A DNA stretch of 64,000 nt from Salvia splendens. Lineage: Eukaryota > Streptophyta > Magnoliopsida > Lamiales > Lamiaceae. This document shows, piece by piece, positions 47,097 through 58,236 of this stretch (the stretch's first letter is position 1; each line of letters starts with the position of its first letter). Position numbers and translations under genes: made by a program. The notes under the pieces are model-generated. The model was not told the origin of the DNA and made no database searches. It worked only from the letters and a program-made list of their open reading frames with translations. The stretch lies in the NCBI RefSeq assembly GCF_004379255.2, contig NC_056050.1, positions 15,183,514 through 15,247,513 on the forward strand, in the 5' to 3' direction.

Positions 47097-49608
47097 TGTC
47101 ACGACCGCCCATACTAGGGATAATAAAACGAGGAGGTCGTGACCACGGGAAAGCAATAAAGGACAACATTTAAAGGACGAAAGTTCATATGAAAGACCCA
47201 ATTAACTTAAGAAGGAGAATATTTTAGTTCATTGAACAGTTAAGCAACGGATTTTAGTTCAAAATACTTAATGTCATAATTACAATATCAAATAGTGCGG
47301 AGATTTCTAGCAAACAATTTTTCAAAGAAAACAACGGAAAAATAAATATAAAAAATCCAATTAACTCCTAAAAGAACATTTGTTTTAGTTTACGAAAACC
47401 ATTTTAGAGTAACAAAGTAAGCAGCGGGTTAAAGCCTCAAAGTATTTGACAAGACAAAAATCGTACGAAATAAAATAAATTCTTGCGACACAGTTTCAAT
47501 AATAGCAGCGGAAATAGGTTATCAAGAGAATCATAGGATGACGCCTATGTATGAGGACACAACGCATCCAAAATTCCTAGGTCGGCTCAACATCCATCGC
47601 AACATCCCGCTCAACCTGCACATAGGGAAAACATATGTCGGGCTGAGTACTTGTTGTACTCAATGGGCTCATGCCGTAAACATTTTATAACAGTTATGTC
47701 ATCCATACCAGTGATCTCGAGTTTTACATGTAGTTAAGAAATATCATCGAGAACACAAAAACATTTCGTACACTGGCCAGTCAAACAATCTCCCCATTTT
47801 CTCAACAATCCATCAATCACAATCATCATTCCACAGTGCGACGAAAGTGTGGCCACACTATTTGCCCACGAGACCGGCCGACTAGCAAGGACGGCTCACG
47901 ATCCCACCAGTGTACACAGCCTGATAGGGTTTGCGACCCTACTCAGACCCGGATTCGTTTCACAACACAGCCATATAGTCTAACGGAGCAAGCTCAGACG
48001 AACTAGGCACCAGACAACAATCTCATATACAAAAAAAACATAGCATGACATAACAAGTTAAACCACCTTATAACACCACATCATATTTTCGAAAGGTAAA
48101 GAGATTTGTAAAAGAAAGCCCACCTTGCTTGCTTAAACAATACAATACCCAACTCAAAGCAACCCTCGTTCCTTGTGCTCACGTACACACAACAACCCTT
48201 GCCAACACCACAACACAATCAGCCTTCCATCAATACAAATGATCATGCATGTCCTATCGTTCCTTTCATCGTTCTCTTAAATTACCCACCCCAACATTCA
48301 TCAACATAAGGAAAGATATGCCATAATATTTCTCAACTTATCACACATAATCACGTCATAAGATACATTCCCTTATCATACATGCATCATATAATTCACC
48401 CAAACTTGGCAACAAGTATTATTTTGACATAACGAAAATCTGGCAGAACTGCGCAGTCTTTTTGTAAAAATCACCAAAACTCCATCCGACCTCATATGAA
48501 GATATATTTTGGTCACTACACAGTAGACACATTCAAGCACGTCCAGTTAAAATTACACACCGAAATCATATCATTTTGTCAGTCAAAACAACAATGCAAC
48601 CCTCTGGTCGGAACATAAAAATTCTGGCAGTACTGCGTGGTTCGATTGAAAAATTTACCAAATATTCATCCGATGTTCAATGAGGCTGAAATTTTCACAA
48701 AACACAGAAGACACTTCAAATTTCATCCAGTCAAAAAATTCACATCAAGATAAGGCCATTTGGTCGGTCAAATCAAAAACAAAACTCTTTGGGCGAGAAT
48801 ACAAGTTTCTGACAAAATTGCGCAGTCAACTTCAAAAATTTATTAAATATTCATCTTTCCTCAAAAGGGGCTGAAATTCACACACAACATAGAAAACACC
48901 TCAAAATTTACTCAGTTAAAAATTTGTGTCAAAATAAGAGCTTTTGGCTAGTCAAACACACGTCGGAACCCACTGTCCAAACGCCACAGTTTTCAGGCTT
49001 CACAATTTCAAAATTAGGGTTTATTCCTCATTCATCCAAACACAATTATTCATGCTTCCAACACACAATCATGCTTCAAAAAGTTCTCACAATCATGTTC
49101 TCGTATATTCACACATCATTCACCAATGAATCATCCAAAGTGTGGCATGATTTAATTGGATTCAAAATTAAAAGAAGGGAATCAACAAGGCACCAATTAA
49201 ATCAAAGAAAATAATTCATCCTCCTAATTAAAATAGGGGATTTTCAAAACTCACAAGATTAGGTTAGGATTCAAATTTCATGTAGCACAAATTAGGGATA
49301 ATTCGATTTGGATTTAATTTGGATAAATATCCCAAAACAATCAATTAAATCCAAGAAGAAAATATTTCCAATAATTGAAGGGGCCGAAAATTCCCAATGA
49401 ATTTGGCTAGAACAAAATGTATGATCTCATTTAATTAATTCCCCACATTGTAAAATATAATGTATATAACATTTCATTCCACATCGCTCATGACAATTAT
49501 TTCACATAATCAACTCAATCACATAGGAACGAATAATTTCATAAAAGAAAATTTTCCACTCGACATCCATATTAAAACAAAAGTCGCAAAAATTTTTGGG
49601 ATGTTACA
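47097..49608 (-). mobile_element. Del/Tekay-like solo LTR, 2.5 kb, in the 3' LTR of copia D
   Basis: The ends are TGTCACGACCGCCC and GGGATGTTACA; the flanks TCAAA and TCAAG form a TSD with one mismatch. The 5' LTR of copia D shows the uninterrupted target site. It is homologous, inverted, to the LTR at 55149-58231: for example GTGCGACGAAAGTGTGGCCA and CGAGACCGGCCGACTAGCAA. A 184-bp internal repeat lies at 48439-48960. No internal retroelement region adjoins it. Confidence 0.85.
48439..48960 (-). repeat. 184-bp tandem repeats inside the Del-like LTR
   Basis: Three diverged copies start at 48439, 48623 and 48808. Each begins with a TCTGGCAGNACTGCG-like phrase and contains ACACAGNAGACAC and CCAGTNAAA words. 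The homologous LTR has the same phrases at about 56567, 56753 and 56936 on the other strand. Confidence 0.75.
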
Positions 49609-50073
49609 TCAAGTGAGAAGAAGCCGAGAACTAATTCAAGTGAACTAGCCGTTGGGGCTGGGTTTTAGTTTCTGTTGAAGGCAGTTGCAACTACTTGAGC
49701 TCAACAAGAGCTGAGCAAGGGTTTGGGAAGTAACTGTCACTCACATACACGCATTCATATATAGATGGTGTGTGTAAGCCAGAGAAACAGAACAAGAAAA
49801 ACAAGCCAAGAGATATTGAGAGCAAGAAATGAGAGTTTCCTCCGTGGTGAGTGAGTTCATTTCCTGTTGTACAAAGAGTTTGATCTTGAGAGATGAATGT
49901 TCTTGTTGCTTAGTCTAGAGCTAGTTTACATCTTGTAATCCACTCAGAGTCAATCAATTCAATATCAGATATTTTCCATTGGTGGACGTAGGCCTTGAGC
50001 CAAACCACGTAATTGCCCGTGTTCTCTCTTTTCTCATTATTGATCAATCAGTGCAATCGGTTTTCACATTTTC

Positions 50074-50554
50074 AAAACATATTATGTGACACAATAACCA
50101 TCTTGCAACATGTGAGAGTTTACTTTGTAAGTCTGGCATCTAAAATGAATTTCTCATTTCATGGGATTTAGATGTTGCACTGCAGGAAGATGAAAATTTA
50201 AATTTAGAAACACCAAAGTTAACCTATGAACTAAATCGACACTAGAATTATATATGTCTGACAAACTTTCACAAGACCATAGTACTACATTTTAAAGATG
50301 AATACCTTTTGGGCGGGGTTGTATTAATGGGGAAAACATATTAGAAACTTTCTGATATTTATGAATGTGAGAGTTTGTCGATGCATACTCGGATTCAACA
50401 TTAATATGATATTTTTTGAGCTATGTCCTCACGATTTTATTTTTTGACACTTCCCCAAAAGACATCATATTAATGGAGTTAAGATAACATTTATATATGA
50501 AAGGTTGCATACTTGCATGTATGTTTGTGTCCCAACTCTCAATATCAAATTTTC
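50074..50554. other. Intergenic between copia D and a Stowaway MITE
   Basis: About 480 bp of AT-rich DNA; nothing recognised. Confidence 0.5.
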
Positions 50555-50556
50555 TA

Positions 50557-50782
50557 CTCCGTTTTGTTTAGAAAAAGAAATTGTTTTCGTTCTTAGTCCG
50601 TTTCTAAAAATAGAAACTCTCCATTTTAGAGAATTTACCCCACAAACCACTAACATTAATTCTACTACTTTATATTTTCCTCTTTCTTACTTTATCCATT
50701 TTTTCTCTCATCGTCCTATATTACCAATTTGTATTAAATCTCGTGTCATTTCCAAAGTTTTATTTTTAGAAAACGGAAGGAG
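50557..50782. repeat. Stowaway-like MITE
   Basis: A 226-bp element flanked by TA. The left end starts CTCCGTTTTGTTTAGAAA; the right end, reversed, starts CTCCTTCCGTTTTCTAAA. Its right TA overlaps the TAA preceding the Harbinger-like element at 50786. Confidence 0.65.
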
Positions 50783-51091
50783 TAAGGACACCGCAACGCG
50801 TCTCGTTGCGGGCTCTATCTCGTCTCGGAGAGACGAGACCACATCGAGACAGCGTTGCGGACTCCGTCTCGTCCCCAGCCCGTCCCTTGTCTCGCCGCGG
50901 AGGGAAATATACTAGCCGTTTGAAAATTTTAAATTTTATTTTTAAAATTCAGGAAAAATTTGAAAATTAAAAAAAATCTCAAAAAATATACTAGCCGTTT
51001 ATAGCCGTTTTTTGCAAAATTTTATTTTTTTAATATTTTTTAAGCCCCCAATCACTTCTATAAATATCAAATCATTCCCAAAAATTAATCC

Positions 51092-52553
51092 TGTTAGGGT
51101 TTGTATACTAGAAATCACCTTTCGAGTGATTGAATACTGTAAAACTCTAATTATTACTTTCCAATAAGTGCAACAGATTATTTTTGTCGTAATGTTGTTA
51201 TGTTTTACATTTAATGGGTGTTTATTGCATATTTAAACGTATAAATGAACATAACAAAGTCTAAGTCTTTGTTTTAGTAGACCGGTTGTGGGCTGCGCTC
51301 AATTTAAGGTACGCGGTCAGTCCTGAACAAAGAAAAATAAGGATTTCACAACATAGATAGGCCTAGACTACCTATCGTGAAAGGTTGCACTGTCAGTCCG
51401 ATTATTTCTAAGCCTTATTGAAATATGATGACGTTGGTGTGGTATAGCACTGAATGGATCTAAAAGCAAGACAAGTCTTTATGTTATCTACTGAAAGACG
51501 AGGTCTTGATAATTAATTTCTTAATCAATGTACGTTAGCATTGAGCATACGATATTGAGTATCTACTACTTTGACTTACCAAAGGTGCGGGTTTTTCGTC
51601 ACCCAACGATCCAGGTATATTGGGTAGTGGTGATCATTATCTGGCGGTGCTAGGATTGCTATTATATTGAATTGTGCGCGAGGAGAGTCTCGTTTGATAA
51701 CATCCACAAGAGGAGCTCGAAACAAGGTTTTATTATTCGGAACCTAGCTAGTTGGAGTTTGATTACTCTATGAATAATAAATAAGAGTTTCTTGCTAAGT
51801 CCACTCTTGGAAATTAAAATATGTTAATTAATTAAGTCCATAGCAGACATTAATTAATTAATGGATGTTTCTATCTTAAGCGCGAGAAATGAATTAAACA
51901 AATAAAAGGAAACCCGGAATACTTGTAATTTCGGATTTAGAAAGACAGTGCAATATTACTTCTGTAGTGGCTGCTTGTAATATTCCAATATGAGCTTGTA
52001 TTCAATTGCGAGTTCAATTTAATTAGTAAAAAACTAATTGGGTGAGGCCATGTCCAAATTCTTCCTTAGATCCCTGACTGAGCTCAATATGTGACTTAAT
52101 ATAAATAGGAGAATAAAGGAGACAGAAAACACACTTTTTCCATAAGAAAATTTCGTCCACCTCAGATTTGAGAGAGGATCGAAATTCTTCTCCTTCCGTG
52201 AGCAGATTTCTGTCTTCGTTATTTAAGTCCTAGAACACTGGTGAGATTTGCCCACACAAATATTAGTCTACAGTCCGGGACACCAGTCAGAAGATCCGAG
52301 GTCGAGTTCTGAAGATCTTCACGTGGAGAAGACGCAAGCCATCTTCGATTTTTAAGTGAATCAACGTGGTAAATTGGCTAACTCTGTATTATGCATGTTT
52401 TAGGGATTGTTTGATCTAAAGCATGATTATAATTCAAGTTATGAGCATGATATGTGAGAAAATTAGGTGAATAGAATTTGTCTAAATAATCAGCTAAATA
52501 GATCAAATTCATGTGATCGGTTTTTATGCACGCCTCCGCTGCCAACCCCTTCA
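51092..52553 (+). repeat. 5' LTR of copia element E
   Basis: 1462 bp, TGTTAGGGTT to CCCCTTCA. The centre is closely related to the LTRs of copia C, for example CTACCTATCGTGAAAGGTTG and GTACGTTAGCATTGAGCATA, while the first 150 bp differ. TATAAATAGGAG near 52100 is a likely TATA. The primer site follows at 52556-52567. Confidence 0.92.
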
Positions 52554-52724
52554 ATGGGTATCGGAGCCAGGTTTTGGCTCTGATTATTTGGATTTAAATT
52601 TCGCGAAATTCATGTATGCATGTGTTATTTGATTTCGAAGCATGTTCTTGTTGGTTTTTGTTTAATTTTATGCATGTTGAACTCAAGAACAATCGAATCA
52701 AAGAACTTGAATTTTTCGATTGTA

Positions 52725-53310
52725 CGAGACGTGCGATCCGTCGGCGCTCGCACCACGCCCGATCGAGGCAGGGTGGTCGAATCAGTGGGAGCCGAGGGAT
52801 CGAGGGTCACGGGGCGACACGCAGACGAGCGTGGGCTCGTGCGCGCCGCCGACCGAGACCTAACCCTAAGCGGCGCCCGCACCAAGGTTGACATGGTGGC
52901 TGGCGTAGTACAGCGGTTCGACCGAGAACTCGCTGGGACACTGAGACGCCGATAGCCCAAACCCTAGGCGGAAGGACCGAGACGAGCTCCAAGCTTCTGG
53001 CTGAGACGTGCGCACCACGTAGCGCGACGTGTGCCGGAGCAGTGGGAGCAGGGAGTGTCGGATGGGTCGAGACAGGCCATCGCAGCTGGCCGAGAGGAGC
53101 CGCGCCACCGCTCATGCTCCTGGCCGAGAGACCGCGACACCCGGCGAGCCAGGCGGCCGAGAGGAGTCGAGCCACCGCGTGAACTCCTGGCCGAGACGCT
53201 GGCGCGTGACGTGCGCTGCTGGCCGAGACGCAGTGCGCGTCGTGATCCGACGACGAATTCGTCGGATCTTCGTCGATCATCGTTCGTGCGAACCTCGGGC
53301 GATGGGATAT
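52725..53310 (+). repeat. GC-rich leader block of copia element E
   Basis: It is homologous to 23960-24625 of copia C, with the same CTGGCCGAGA words, CAGTGGGAGC and GAAGGACCGAG phrases. Internal arrangement and length differ (about 585 bp). Frames are not conserved between the two copies, which argues against a protein. Confidence 0.75.
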
Positions 53311-53909
53311 CGATGAAAGATTATTTTAATGATTATTTAATTTTTAATTAAAAGATATCATTGAAATATTAATATTTAATGGAAATAAAATCTTTTTGGA
53401 AGATTTGCCTAGATTTTAGGAATATTTTTATTATTATCTATATCTATGGAAATAAATAATATTATTTTATTCCTAGATGATATAGATGAGAATAATTTAA
53501 TAGTTTCCTAATATTTATATATCTGGAATCCTAATTAGGATAGATATGTAAGAATACATTAAATAATAAATCTAATCTTCCTAATCTTGAACATGGAAAT
53601 AATTTGAATTTAATTTTTCATGTCTTATTAAGAATTAAATAACTTAATTATTTTAGATATATCTTATAGTAGACATGAATAAGAATTAAATACTAGAACA
53701 TTATTTTCCTAAAGGAAGACTCCAATTATGAATAAAAGATTTAATTATCCAGCATATTAAATACCAACAGAATTTAATCAAGCATTAATCTGCCTCAAGG
53801 CTAAGGATAATTAAATAAAAACCATAACACAAAATATCTAAGTTGTAATTACGAACTCAACGTTTGTATATGGTCTCCATCGATTGGTCTGCAATTTATG
53901 AAGCTCTTT

Positions 53910-54061
53910 TCTAATATTATCGCCACCTGCTCTGTGGGGACAATAATCCTAAGAAATAGTGAGTTCGTAAGGGCGGACTTCTCAAATATAAATAGTATGA
54001 ACTGGAATGTGGTTTCCAATATTATCGCCACTTGCTCTGTGGGGACAATAATCCTAAGAAA
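53910..54061 (+). repeat. Duplicated stem-loop in copia element E leader
   Basis: Units at 53910-53956 and 54015-54061 match those of copia C at 26067 and 26171 (ATTATCGCCAC, CTGCTCT loop, GTGGGGACAATAAT). The second unit has CTTGCTCT in the loop. Spacing (about 105 bp) is the same in both elements. Confidence 0.78.
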
Positions 54062-54421
54062 CTACGAGATACAGAAGTTCACACAGAGTTTATGAGATAG
54101 CTTGATCTTGTTAGCAGTACATGAGCATTGTTATGGGAGTGTGTTGTAGAAATGAGACTCTGTAATGCTAAATTCGGTGGTCTTGCTTAGGCAACATTAG
54201 GCGGCCATGCCACTCTGTGGTCTCTGGACTATTCGTCGATGATTGTGACCAATAGAATTATAAGATTTTAATGCGTATTGACCTCCTCTGGAGAATACAA
54301 AATTTTAATTTTGCAGTTGTAAGATTTTGAAAAGTTTTATGGTTAATCTAATCAAACTTCTTACATAAGTTTATCACAAATGGTAAATACTCTGTTTTGC
54401 AGTGCAAATCAAATCGTCAAT

Positions 54422-55143
54422 ATGTCGTTCAATCATCTTTCTGCAATTCTTAAAGAAAACAAACTCGAGGGCCAAAATTACATAGAATGGAAGCAAAACT
54501 TGGACATCTACGGTGGCATAAGGCGAATGAGATGGCTAAGTGCTATATGTTGGCATCTATGTCATCAGTGCTCAAGCATCAGCAGTCAGCCATGGAAACT
54601 GCCATCATGCAGAATCTCAAGAATATTTTTGGTATTCAGAATCGAACGGCTAAGTCTCAAGCCTTTCGGAGTATCATGTCGAAGACTATGAAGGAAAGCT
54701 CGTCTGTGAGGGATCATGTCCTCGAGATGATGGGCCACCTCAACCAGATTGAGGTCTTGGGAGGGACGATCGATCCCAAGTCCCAGGTGACTATTATCCT
54801 TCAGAGTCTTCCCCCTAGCTTCCAATAGTTCAAGCTCAACTTCGAGATGAACAAAAGGAACTACACCTTGGCAGAGCTGTTGACTGAACTTTAGTCGGCA
54901 GAGGACCTTATGGTCCAAGCTAAGGCGGTCATGATGACTTCGGCGCCTCGTTCCTCTGGCTTTAAGCCTAGCAAAGGAAAAAGGCAGGCACCGAACTCAG
55001 AATCAGGCAAAGTGGCTAAGGGAAAGAAGAAGAAGAGGGCAAACAAGAAGTCCACGGGAAAGTGTTTCAAGTGTGGTGAAAAGGGGCATTGGAAGCCAGA
55101 CTTCCCTAAAAAGGGCAAGGCTACAGGTATGCACCAAGCTTTA
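54422..55143 (+). pseudogene. Gag of copia element E
   Basis: It starts MSFNHLSAILKENKL and QNYIEWKQNLDIY, then has a frameshift and lacks about 35 codons found in relatives before WHKANEMAKCYMLASMSS. It continues with SFQ, TAG codons at 54826-54828 and 54892-54894, and a basic tract. The zinc knuckle reads CFKCGEKGHWKPDF: the last Cys is Phe. The frame is broken at 55149 by the solo LTR and resumes in protease at 58237. Confidence 0.85.
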
Positions 55144-55148
55144 GTAGT

Positions 55149-58100
55149 TGTAACATCCCAAAAAAAAAAAAAATTACTTTTATTTTAATATGTCGATTGG
55201 AAATTTCATTTATGAAATTTAATTGTTCCTACTTGATTGAGTTGACTATGTGGAATAAATTGTCATGAGTGATTTGGAATAAAGTGTTATTTATATTATT
55301 CAATGTGGGTGATTAATTAAGTAAATCATGCATTTTGTTCTAGCCAAATAAAGTGGCTATTTTCGGCCCCCTCCAATTATTGGAAACTATATTCTTTTTC
55401 TTGGATTTTATTAATTGTTTTGGGATATTTATCCAAATTAAATCCAATTAAATCTTGCCACATTTTATTCCCTCACCCCAATTAAATTAAGAGTTGAATA
55501 ATTTCCTTGTGGAAATTTATTTAATTGTTACCTATTTTATGGGAGTATTTTCCTATAAAGAAATTACCAAATTTAAACCCTATTATTATTTAATTGAGGA
55601 TTTAAATAATTTCCTTGTGCACCCTACTAATTTTCGCCCCCTCCTTTTATTTCCTACTTGGAGATTTAATTTATTTTGTTCCCTTGTTTATGGAATATAC
55701 ATCGTTTTATTTCCTAAATTGTGAATCTATTTATCTCCAAGTAAATACTAAATAATTTCCTTATTGAATTTCTATCCATAATTTTCGAAATACTTGTCTT
55801 CCTTTTAATTGTGGGATTTTATTTTATTGGCCTCTATTTTATTCCTCCACAATTAATTAATTAATGGGATTAAACCTAGGACTATATAATCACCTAAACT
55901 AAACCCTAGCCCCCACCTCCCTCATAAAATTTCGTGCCTCTCCTCCCCCTCTCCACATCCTCTCCAAAAACTTCCTCCACCATTGTTCTTGCTTCAATTG
56001 GAGTGGATTTTTCAAAAATTTCCGGTGAATCGTGTCAACGTTTGTTTCTACCGTTTTTTTCTTGATTCAAGAAGGTATAACTAAGTCTTTCTTCTCATCT
56101 TCTTCATTGAAACTTCATTCTTGAATCCTACATGCATATAGAGGGTGTAGGATTGATAGATCGAAAATTTAATCGGTGGGAGAGTGTGATTTCATAAGAA
56201 CTTTGATAGTTATGTGTTTTTTTTATTGAATTCATGTGAAGTTGAATTTGAATTAATTGGTGAATAATATGAGTTGTATGCAAATTGTGTATGAGGAACG
56301 TGTAAGCATGATTTGGTGTTTTCGAGCATGGAAAATCGGTGGTTGTGTTGTGGAAGTTTTAAAAACCCTATTTTCGAATTTGAACCAGAAATCTGTGATG
56401 CACGACCAGTGACTTATGATCTGTATTCGACCCATCAAACGAACGAATTTTGCTACGAAACTTTTACTGAGTAAATTTCAAGGTGTTTTCTGTGTCTCGT
56501 GTGAATTTCAGGCCGTTTTATCGAAAAATGAATTTTTAATAAATTTTTGAAGTTGACTGCACAAATCTGCCAGAAACGTGAGTTCTCGCCATGAATGTTT
56601 CGTTTTCTTTTTGACTGACCAAATGACCTCCGATCGATGTGATTCTTGAACTATATGAAAACTTGAAGTGTCTTCTGTGTTGTGTTAAATTTTCAGCCTT
56701 TTTGGGCATCGTATGAATTTATGGTGAATTTTTCAAATGAACTGCGCAATACTATCAGAAATTGTATGTTCCGACCAGAGAGTTCAATATATAATATGAC
56801 TGACTAAATGACGTGATTTCAGTGTGAAAATTTTCATGGATGAACTTGAATGTGTCCTCTGTATTGTGACCAAAATTTAGCTTCTTTTGAGGTCGGGTGA
56901 ATTTATGGTGATTTTTACAAAACGGTCGCGCAGTTCTGCCAGTTTTCTGCCATGATAAAATGACACTTATTTTCAAGTTTAAAAGTATTATTTTATGTCC
57001 AAGGAACGTGCCTAATGATGTGATCACATGTGATAAGTTGAAATATATTACGGTGTGTTTTTCCGTCTTTGTGACGAACGTTGGGTTGGGTTAATTGAGA
57101 AAAACGATGAGAGAGAAACGATAGGACATGCATAGTAGTATGATTTTTGTGGAAGGCTGACTTGTGTTGTCGTTGACAAGGGTGATTGTGTATTCGTGAA
57201 CTCGAGGAACGAGAGTTGCCATAAGTTGGATTGTGAATTGTTAAGCGAACGAGGTGGGCTTTCTTTTCAAATCTCTTTATTTTTCCGAAAATACTATGTG
57301 GCGTTATAAGGGTGGTTTAACTTGTTATGTCATACCATGGTTTGTTTTGATTGAGATTGTGTGCCTGATGCCTAGTTCGTCTGAGTTTACTCCGTTAGGC
57401 TATATGGCTGTGTTGTGAAACGAATTCGGGTCTGAGTAGGGCCGCAAACCCTATCAGGCTGTGTACACTGGTGGGATCGTGAGCCGTCCTTGCTAGTCGG
57501 CCGGTCTCGTGGGCGAATAGTGTGGCCACACTTTCGTCGCACATGGAATGATGATTGTGATTGATGGATTGTTGAGAAAGTGGGGAGATTATTTGACTGG
57601 CCAGTCTATGAAATGTTTTTGTGTTCTCGTGGTAATTTCTTAATCTCATATAAAAACTCGAGATCACTGGTATGGATGACATAACTATATAAAATATTTT
57701 CGGCATGAGCCCATTGAGTACAACAAGTACTCAGCCCTGCAATTTCTTTTAAAATTTTGCTGGTTGAGCAGGATGTTGCGAAGGATGTTGAGCTAGCCTT
57801 AGGACGCGTTGTATCTTCATACATAGGCGTGATCCTTGACTCTCTTTAAACCTTATTTTCCGCTGCTATATTTTAAACTATGTCTCAAGACTTTAATCTT
57901 TTCGTACTGTGGTTGAACATGTATGGTTGTGTTAGGTTTTCACCAAGTAATTACGTTATCTTTTGAAAATGGTGTTCTCGTGAATTAAATTAAATGGTCT
58001 ACTTTAGAAGTTAATTGGTTTTCTTTAAGTTATTTTTCTCCGTTTTTTTCTTTTAAAAGTATTTATTATAAGCCTTTTCTAAGTGATAGTAAAATTTTAA

Positions 58101-58231
58101 CCTTAAACTTCTTTAAACTAAAATGTCTTTCTTCCTTTAAGTTAATTAGGATTTTCTTTTAAAAACGTTATCCATGCATGTCGGTCACGATCGCCGCGTT
58201 TGTGGTACCCCTAGTATGGGCGGTCGTGACA
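55149..58231 (+). mobile_element. Del/Tekay-like solo LTR, 3.1 kb, between gag and pol of copia E
   Basis: The ends are TGTAACATCCC and GGTCGTGACA, with a perfect TSD GTAGT (55144-55148 and 58232-58236). Near 57707 GCATGAGCCCATTGAGTACA and AGTACTCAGCCCTGC match the U5-like region of the other Del-like LTRs. A poly-A run (12 bases) lies at 55160. TATATAATCACC near 55883 may be a TATA. Diverged 184-bp repeats lie at about 56390-56960. There is no internal region. Confidence 0.9.
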
Positions 58232-58236
58232 GTAGT

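Larger units (their letters stand above)
42420..50068 (+). mobile_element. Ty1/copia element D, 3' LTR split by a solo LTR
   Basis: LTRs of about 480 bp lie at 42420-42899 and 47074-50068, the latter split by 47097-49608. The ends read TGTTAGTATTTT (TTTTAG on the left copy) and TTTTCACA. The flanks TTCTC (42415-42419) and TTTTC (50069-50073) form a TSD with one mismatch. Inside lie gag, protease, integrase, RT and RNase H in copia order, decayed but largely collinear. The family differs from copia C and E in LTR length and primer site. Confidence 0.88.
47074..50068 (+). repeat. 3' LTR of copia element D, split (arms 47074-47096 and 49609-50068)
   Basis: AGGTGGAGGATT (47062-47073) is the polypurine tract. 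The LTR is cut 23 bp from its start by the Del-like solo LTR at 47097-49608. Joined length (about 478 bp) matches the 5' LTR. Confidence 0.88.

Noticed and set aside
48439..48960. Regular repeats considered as a CRISPR-like array
   Set aside because: Units of 184 bp are contiguous and diverged with no spacers, and the genome is a plant nuclear one.
52616..53351. Cluster of ORFs in the copia E leader
   Set aside because: Same GC-rich block as in copia C; no shared frame and no domain.
55494..55724. 76-codon hydrophobic ORF
   Set aside because: Inside the Del-like solo LTR; AT-rich chance frame with no family match.
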